From NCBI GenBank assembly GCA_002359075.1, contig DEQA01000004.1:8888-21421 (forward strand): 12,534 bases of DNA. Direction: 5' to 3'. Source of the stretch: Planococcaceae bacterium UBA3378 (GTDB lineage Bacteria; Bacillota; Bacilli; Bacillales_A; Planococcaceae). Made by a program: the position numbers and the translations under genes. The notes beneath the pieces were generated by a model. It was not told where the DNA came from. It searched no databases and saw only the letters and a list, made by a program, of their open reading frames with translations. This document shows positions 7,041-12,534 of the stretch, one piece after another. Each line of letters begins with the position of its first letter. The first letter of the stretch is position 1.

Positions 7041-7851
7041 GTGCGACACGTTGCTAATTGAAAAGATTAGCCACTAGCAATAGCTAGGAGAACTAAGAAA
7101 TCAGATGAGTCGAATGAAGAGGTAACGCTCTGAAAGGCTCGGCCTAATCCTCCGAATAGCATTGTCGTGTGCAGTCACGATAATGTTATAAGCTCGGTGA
7201 AGTCAGTTGAATACCACCCTAATAACAGGAAAGCGGAGTGGAGGCACTTTGTGTGGTAGATAGACTGGGGTTCTATAAAAATGCCCATGGTTAGAATGTA
7301 GGGAACAACACTTCCTACTGACGAAATTCCGAATGTACGGCTCTAGAGGTATAGGTATTCGAAAGGGTACACCAACTTATTGTTGGGTTAGTGAGGTGGA
7401 GTAAGATTTGTCTTTATGAAACACCTTATAGTGTTACAGGCACTATCCAGCTAACAGGGTTAGAGGAATGACCTAAAGGTATTATATGTACAGATATGAT
7501 TTCTTGGAACGTGGTAAGCTGGCTACGTGGAGAGATTGCACTCGATGAAGCGGTATGAGGGAAAATATATATAGTATAACCTCATTTTAAGCACAGTGAA
7601 AGTGATGGCACAGTACCAGTGAAGCCGTGATAATAAGCGGTGGAGGGATAGCCATTAGTCAGTTGATGGAGCACTAAAAAACATTTTATATGTTCAGGTT
7701 CAAGTATTCTTTCGAGAAATGGAATTATGGAAATCTCACTACAAAATGGTGAGGAAGCTGAATGAAACCACTTTGAGTCTTCACGTTAGTAAATAAGCTA
7801 GCAGTCAAAGCTGGAAATGAAATGTTATTTTAAGAGCTAGTAACTGATGGA

Positions 7852-7885
7852 ACGCCGTATGAGGGGAAACCCTCACGTACGGTGT
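7852..7885 (+). other. Group II intron domain V
   Basis: Exactly 34 nt: a 9-bp lower stem (ACGCCGTAT with GTACGGTGT), a 2-nt AC bulge (7875-7876), a 5-bp upper stem (GAGGG with CCCTC) and a GAAA tetraloop (7866-7869). The catalytic triad position (7853-7855) reads CGC rather than the more common AGC. This is the metal-binding heart of the ribozyme, and it is intact. Confidence 0.92.
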
Positions 7886-7889
7886 GAAT

Positions 7890-7930
7890 GGGGGGAAAAG
7901 CTGGAGATAACTTCAAAGGCTTACCTATCC
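7890..7930 (+). other. Group II intron domain VI with branch-point A7927
   Basis: Six G (7890-7895) pair with the strand 7924-7930 so that A7927 is bulged between two G·U pairs, the classical branch-point geometry. Seven bases separate it from the splice junction after 7934. The stem continues after a small internal loop with AAGC (7898-7901) to GCTT (7919-7922), capped by a GGAG/CTTC hairpin (7903-7906/7911-7914). The 4-nt linker 7886-7889 joins it to domain V. Confidence 0.88.
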
Positions 7931-7934
7931 ATAT

Positions 7935-9499
7935 CGAACAAAACCCAATATTTACTAGTTAAATTGTTAGCACGTAAATTCCGGAATATTTGCGTTGTGG
8001 GAGATTCGGATCAATCCATTTACCGCTGGCGCGGAGCGGATATTACGAATATTTTATCCTTCGAAAAAGACTACCGGGATGCAAAGGTGATTATGCTGGA
8101 GCAAAATTACCGCTCTACAAAACGTATTTTGCAGGCTGCTAACAGCATTATCGAAAATAATGAAAGCCGCTATCCAAAGGTGCTGCGTACTGATAACCCA
8201 GACGGAGAAAAAATTGTCTATTATAAAGCGTATAACGAACAAGAAGAGGCGCAGTTCGTTGCTCAGACGATCCAGAAGCTGATTCAAAAAGAAGGACGCA
8301 AGCCTGGGGATTTCGCCATATTATACCGCACGAATGCCCAGTCCCGTGTGATGGAGGAAGTCTTTGTTAAATCGAACATGAACTATCAAATCGTCGGAGG
8401 CACGAAGTTCTATGATCGAAAGGAAATCAAGGATCTCCTCGCTTATTTACGCCTAATTGCCAACAATGATGATGATCTGTCATTAGCACGAATTATCAAT
8501 GAGCCGAAACGAAGCATCGGTGCGACTTCCTTTGAAAAAATCGCACGTTATGCTATTGAGCGGGACCGTTCTATTTTTGATGCTATGCAGGAACTCCTGT
8601 TTATCGGTCTATCAGGAAAGGCGGCAGCTTCTGCTGAGCAGTTTTATGCGATGATTTCTGACTTAACGGCACGTCAGGAAGAATTAACGGTAACAGAGCT
8701 TGTAGAGGAAGTGATCGAACGATCCGGCTATCGGGCGATGCTGCAAAAAGAAAAATCCATCGAAGCGGAGAGCCGTCTGGAAAATATTGAAGAGTTTCTA
8801 ACCGTTACACAGGCATTCGAGGAGCGCAGTGAGGACCAATCACTGATCGCCTTCCTGACGGATTTGGCACTTATTGCCGATATTGATTCGATGAATGATG
8901 ACTCTTCGGAAGACGAAGGATCGATTGTGCTGATGACGATGCACTCCGCCAAAGGACTTGAGTTTCCAATCGTCTTCATCATTGGCATGGAGGAAAATAT
9001 TTTCCCTCATTCACGATCTTTAGAAAGCCCGGAAGAGATGGAAGAAGAGCGCAGATTGGCTTATGTGGGGACGACAAGAGCGGAAGAACGCCTGTACTTA
9101 ACATGTGCACAATCACGGACAATTTTTGGCCGTTCAAGCTACAATACACCTTCCCGTTTTATTAATGAGATTTCTCCAGAAATTATAGAGCATGTATCAA
9201 GGGCTGGAAGTCGTTCGCAATCTTCCTCATTTGGCCAAAACCGCAATAGCTATGATAGAGCCCCGTATGCACGTACACAGGGGACTGTGCAAAAAACGCC
9301 GCCTGTAACGCGGCCAAAACCGACAGGAGCTGCGGCACTTGACTGGAAAATCGGTGATAAGGTTGAACATAAGGCGTTTGGGACAGGGATGGTTGTGAAT
9401 GTGAGCGGAGAAGGAAACGAACTTGAATTAAAGGTCGCGTTTCCGAATGCAGGCATTAAAAAGCTGCTTGCTAATTTAGCGCCGATTACAAAGGTATAA
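7935..9499 (+). CDS. pcrA: ATP-dependent helicase PcrA, exon 2 (C-terminal part)
   Basis: This is residues 231-751 of the spliced helicase; its first two bases complete the Thr codon begun at 7040. Motifs in order are III (GDSDQSIYRWRGAD, about 253-266), IV (LEQNYRS), V (VLMTMHSAKGLEF) and VI (EERRLAYVGTTRAEERL). A disordered Ser/Arg/Pro-rich linker follows, then a C-terminal Tudor-like domain (WKIGDKVEHKAFGTGMVV to the end), the part that contacts RNA polymerase in B. subtilis. The frame is also open back to an ATG at 7847, but those 30 codons are intron domain V and VI read as protein, have no ribosome binding site and are not part of PcrA. ligA starts 12 bases after the stop. Confidence 0.95.
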
Positions 9500-9511
9500 T
9501 GGAGGTACTGT

Positions 9512-11512
9512 ATGAACGAAATTGAACAACGCATTGCTGAATTGAATAAGCTGTTACACGAGTACGGCTATGCATATTATGTTTTGGATAAACCGATTGT
9601 ACCGGACTCAACCTATGACCGGTTGATGGAGGAACTGCTTGCGCTTGAGGAGGCAAACCCGTCTCTTGTCTACCCGGATTCGCCGACACAGCGCGTGGGC
9701 GGTATGGCGCTTGAGGGCTTTCAAAAAGTAACACATGAGTATCCGATGCTAAGCCTTTCCAATGCCTTTGATGAAGAAGATTTGCGGGATTTCGACCGGA
9801 AAATCCGCCAGTCAATCGGCGATAGCTTTAACTATGTATGCGAGCTGAAAATTGATGGACTGGCTATTTCTCTGCGCTATGAGGAAGGACGCTTTATTCA
9901 AGGAGCTACACGCGGGGACGGAACTGTCGGGGAAGATATTACAGCAAACTTAAGAACGATCCGTTCCATTCCCCTACGTCTGAAAGAGCCTGTCACAATT
10001 GAAGTGCGGGGCGAAGCGTACATGCCGAAAAAATCATTTGCTAGCCTCAATGCCAAGCGGGCTGAAGAGGGCAAGGAGCTGTTTGCGAACCCCCGTAATG
10101 CAGCGGCAGGTTCTCTGCGGCAGCTCGATCCACGTATTGCAGCGAGCCGGAATTTAGCTGTATTCATCTACGGCATCGGCGGCGATGGTGAAATGTACGG
10201 CGTCGATTCACATGGAGAAATGCTGGATTATTTGGAGAGCCTCGGCCTTGTATCCAATCGTGAGCGAAAGACATGTGGAACAATTGAAGAGGTGCTGGCG
10301 TTCATTACTAAGTGGACGGAAGAAAGACCAAATTTATCATATGAAATAGATGGTATTGTCATCAAGGTAAACCGCTATGCGCAGCAGGATGAGCTGGGCT
10401 ACACAGCAAAAAGTCCTCGCTGGGCTATCGCCTATAAGTTCCCGGCTGAAGAAGTAACAACAAAGCTTCTGGATATCGAGCTGACGGTCGGCCGCACAGG
10501 AGTCATTACGCCGACCGCTATTTTGGCGCCTGTTCAAGTGGCGGGGACAACGGTAAGCCGTGCGTCTCTTCATAATGAGGATTTAATTCGGGAAAAGGAT
10601 ATCCGCATTCATGATACAGTCATTGTCCGCAAGGCGGGGGATATCATCCCAGAGGTAGTAGGCGTGATTACAGCGGAACGTCCCGAAGAGGCGGTGCCAT
10701 TTGAGATGCCGAAGCATTGTATCGCCTGTGGCAGCGAATTAATCCGTATTGAGGGAGAGGTAGCCCTGCGCTGTGTGAATCCGGCCTGCCCTGCCCAAAT
10801 TGCTGAGGGAATCAAGCACTTTGTTTCCCGTAACGCAATGAATGTGGACGGTCTGGGTGAAAAGGTCGTAGAACAGCTGCTTCGTGAAGAGTATATCGCG
10901 AACGTAGCGGATCTTTATCTTCTTCAGGTAGACCAGCTTGTACAGCTCGATCGTATGGGCGTGAAGTCAGCTACTAATCTGGTCGAGGCTCTGGAAAAAT
11001 CGAAAAGCAATTCGCTGGAGCGCTTATTATTCGGGCTCGGTATCCGACATGTAGGAGAAAAGGCAGCTAAAATTTTAGCGGTGGAATACGAAACGATGGA
11101 TGCTTTGATGGAAGCAAAAGTAGAAGAACTCACAAATATCCATGAGATCGGTGAGAAAATGGCCGACTCGATTGTTTCTTATTTTGCAACGGAAGAGGTA
11201 CAGACGCTGATTTCCCGTCTAAAGGATGTCGGCATAAATATGACGTACAAAGGCAAGAAAGTCGTCGTTGAAGCTGGGGCCAACCCGTTTGCCGGCAAGA
11301 CAATCGTTCTGACAGGAAAACTTGCCCAATTGACACGCAATGAAGCTAAGGCGAAAATAGAAGAGTTGGGCGGCTCTGTAGCAGGCTCTGTCAGCAAAAA
11401 AACAGATCTTGTCATCGCAGGCGAGGATGCCGGCTCAAAACTTGAAAAAGCACAAAGCCTTGGCATAGAAATTTGGGATGAAAACCGTCTAATCGAAAAT
11501 TTACCACAGTAA
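9512..11512 (+). CDS. ligA: NAD+-dependent DNA ligase LigA
   Basis: The 666-residue replicative ligase seals nicks with NAD+ as adenylate donor, joining Okazaki fragments and finishing repair. Its domains are complete: Ia (YYVLDKPIVPDSTYDRL, about 22-38), the adenylation domain with active-site K113 in KIDG (113-116), the nucleotidyltransferase motif YEIDGIVIKV (277-286), the OB fold, a zinc finger with C403, C406, C421 and C426, helix-hairpin-helix repeats and a C-terminal BRCT domain (about 590-666, FAGKTIVLTGKL). Length matches the family. GGAGGT at 9501-9506 lies five bases before the ATG. It is 12 bases from pcrA, so both are translated from one message, and ligA expression does not itself require the intron to splice. 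Confidence 0.98.
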   Translation: MNEIEQRIAELNKLLHEYGYAYYVLDKPIVPDSTYDRLMEELLALEEANPSLVYPDSPTQRVGGMALEGFQKVTHEYPMLSLSNAFDEEDLRDFDRKIRQSIGDSFNYVCELKIDGLAISLRYEEGRFIQGATRGDGTVGEDITANLRTIRSIPLRLKEPVTIEVRGEAYMPKKSFASLNAKRAEEGKELFANPRNAAAGSLRQLDPRIAASRNLAVFIYGIGGDGEMYGVDSHGEMLDYLESLGLVSNRERKTCGTIEEVLAFITKWTEERPNLSYEIDGIVIKVNRYAQQDELGYTAKSPRWAIAYKFPAEEVTTKLLDIELTVGRTGVITPTAILAPVQVAGTTVSRASLHNEDLIREKDIRIHDTVIVRKAGDIIPEVVGVITAERPEEAVPFEMPKHCIACGSELIRIEGEVALRCVNPACPAQIAEGIKHFVSRNAMNVDGLGEKVVEQLLREEYIANVADLYLLQVDQLVQLDRMGVKSATNLVEALEKSKSNSLERLLFGLGIRHVGEKAAKILAVEYETMDALMEAKVEELTNIHEIGEKMADSIVSYFATEEVQTLISRLKDVGINMTYKGKKVVVEAGANPFAGKTIVLTGKLAQLTRNEAKAKIEELGGSVAGSVSKKTDLVIAGEDAGSKLEKAQSLGIEIWDENRLIENLPQ

Positions 11513-11527
11513 AGGGGTTTACCTATC

Positions 11528-12534
11528 ATGAAGCGATTTCGCTGGCTTTCAGCAATCGTAGCGGCTGCAGTCCTAGCAGGCTGTACACCTTCTATCAGCC
11601 CTGAGGAAGGAGTCGTCCAGGAGTCTGATAAAGAGGAAGCAGAAATGACGATTATTCCGAATGTTGCATTAAGCGATAACTACTATAAAACGTTAATTCC
11701 CTATAAAGAAAGTGCGAGCCGAGGCCTCGTCGTTTCCAATATCTATACGAAATACGATATGAAGGAAGTGGAGACAGGCTTAATGCGGCTTTCCCAGCAT
11801 GAATTCAATACGGATGACTACTATTTTCAGGAAGGGCAGTACCTTTCAGAAGACATGGTGCGCTACTGGCTGGCAAGGGAAAACCAAACAACAGATAAAG
11901 GACCGGAATATAAAGGGCTGAATCCGTCCAGTCTGGATGCAAACGGCAATGAGCTGGATCCGACAACAAAAGCAAAAGAAGCACCGGTCTATCTTGCTCA
12001 TTTAGTAGAGCAAAACTATTTAACGAAATCAGGGGAAGATAAGGTCAAGCTTGGCGGTATTTCCATCGGATTAGCATTAAATTCAATTTACTATTATCAA
12101 AAAGAGCAATATGGTGAATACTATGAGGAAAAGATAGATGATGCCGAGCTTGAAAAGATCGGCAAGGAGATGGCACAGGAAGTAGTAAACAGGCTGCGTC
12201 AGCGTTCGGAGCTGGCGGATGTCCCGATTGTCATTGGATTATTTAAGCAGGAAGCACGAAATGCGATTGTACCGGGCACTTATTTTGCTTATAGTGTGGC
12301 ACAGGCAAACTCCTCTAACTTAGGAGAATGGACGAAAATCAATGAGAAGTACGTGACATTGCCGATGTCCTCACCAGAGGAGGTTTACCGTGAATTAAAC
12401 GATAAATTCCAAAACTTTAAGCATGAAATTGATGAATACTTCTCCAATTACACAAGTGTCATCGGAGAAGCATTCTATCAGGAAAACCGGTTATCAAGCC
12501 TTGAAATCGAGGTGCCGATCCAATTTTACGGCAC
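11528..12534 (+). CDS. camS: CamS/YerH family lipoprotein (3' end outside window)
   Basis: The frame is open for 335 codons to the window edge; the B. subtilis homologue YerH has about 395 residues. The N-terminus MKRFRWLSAIVAAAVLAGC is a lipoprotein signal with lipobox LAGC and lipidated Cys19. The mature part shows family features such as LIPYKESASRGLV, MRLSQHEF and SLEIEVPIQFYG. In enterococci and staphylococci the clipped signal peptide of the homologue yields the cAM373-type sex pheromone; here the residues before the Cys are AAAVLAG. AAAGGGGT (11512-11519) supports the start, 15 bases after ligA. It is the last visible gene of the pcrB operon. The role of the mature protein is unclear. 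Confidence 0.92.
   Translation, partial: MKRFRWLSAIVAAAVLAGCTPSISPEEGVVQESDKEEAEMTIIPNVALSDNYYKTLIPYKESASRGLVVSNIYTKYDMKEVETGLMRLSQHEFNTDDYYFQEGQYLSEDMVRYWLARENQTTDKGPEYKGLNPSSLDANGNELDPTTKAKEAPVYLAHLVEQNYLTKSGEDKVKLGGISIGLALNSIYYYQKEQYGEYYEEKIDDAELEKIGKEMAQEVVNRLRQRSELADVPIVIGLFKQEARNAIVPGTYFAYSVAQANSSNLGEWTKINEKYVTLPMSSPEEVYRELNDKFQNFKHEIDEYFSNYTSVIGEAFYQENRLSSLEIEVPIQFYG

Larger units (their letters stand above)
7041..7934 (+). mobile_element. Group II intron without an encoded maturase, inserted in pcrA
   Basis: The 894-nt insert starts with GTGCGAC, fitting the GUGYG 5' consensus, and ends in AT, fitting AY. Domain V (7852-7885) and domain VI (7890-7930) fold as expected. A 10-bp hairpin with a 6-nt loop (7160-7169/7176-7185) fits the large domain I. 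TATCC (7444-7448) and TGTCTT (7409-7414) are candidate EBS1 sequences for the exon end AGGATA. Excision rebuilds the conserved DEYQD-T-N-K sequence with one split codon (A|CG). No frame inside codes for more than a few dozen residues, while an intron reverse transcriptase/maturase needs about 400-600, so the protein must act in trans if the intron splices. A random insertion or a decayed pcrA would not give precise frame repair and a perfect domain V. The subclass is left open. Confidence 0.92.

Noticed and set aside
7041..7934. pcrA as a pseudogene broken by random insertion or frameshift
   Set aside because: Exact frame repair at consensus intron ends, a perfect domain V and an intact pair of exons with all helicase motifs favour a functional split gene.
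9486..9815. 109-codon - strand frame over the ligA start
   Set aside because: It is antisense to well-supported ligA and pcrA coding sequence, with no recognisable product.
1..12534. tRNA, rRNA, CRISPR array, insertion sequence with transposase, or phage genes
   Set aside because: I saw no tRNA-like cloverleaf, no regularly spaced repeats with unique spacers and no transposase or phage motifs. The hairpin array before purD has irregular spacing and paired stems, so it is not CRISPR.

Overview
The window looks like a chromosomal segment of a Bacillales bacterium. The gene order purD, yerA, yerB, yerC, pcrB, pcrA, ligA, camS (yerH), almost all on the + strand, is the order I know from Bacillus subtilis. 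Purine-rich ribosome binding sites, two lipoprotein genes, a YerC/TrpR-family gene and PcrB all fit Firmicutes. I do not commit to a genus.

Layout. Positions 1-63 are the last codons of an unidentified gene. Positions 64-417 hold no convincing gene. They contain five successive potential hairpins, all with a UGGYC apical loop, then a strong intrinsic terminator just before purD. purD (purine biosynthesis) ends at a second terminator. A small DUF2892-type membrane protein lies on the - strand. Divergent from it, an apparent operon runs yerA (adenine deaminase-like amidohydrolase), yerB (DUF3048 lipoprotein), yerC (TrpR-family regulator) and ends at a terminator at 5389-5417. The next unit starts at an extended -10 promoter and contains pcrB (heptaprenylglyceryl phosphate synthase), pcrA (essential UvrD-family helicase), ligA (NAD+-dependent DNA ligase) and camS (lipoprotein, cut by the window end).

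The main feature is in pcrA. The helicase frame stops just after the Walker B motif (DEYQD) and resumes about 0.9 kb later at motif III. The 894 bases between have group II intron hallmarks: GTGCG at the 5' end, AT at the 3' end, a 34-nt domain V with a GAAA tetraloop and 2-nt bulge, and a domain VI with a bulged A eight nucleotides from the 3' end. Joining 7040 to 7935 rebuilds an ACG (Thr) codon and gives an uninterrupted 751-residue PcrA with all helicase motifs. The intron has no room for its usual reverse transcriptase/maturase, so splicing of this housekeeping gene probably depends on a protein made elsewhere in the genome.

Functionally, pcrA and ligA link DNA unwinding and repair to nick sealing, and a LexA-like box sits just before pcrA. 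The hairpin array before purD is the other element I cannot match to anything known to me.
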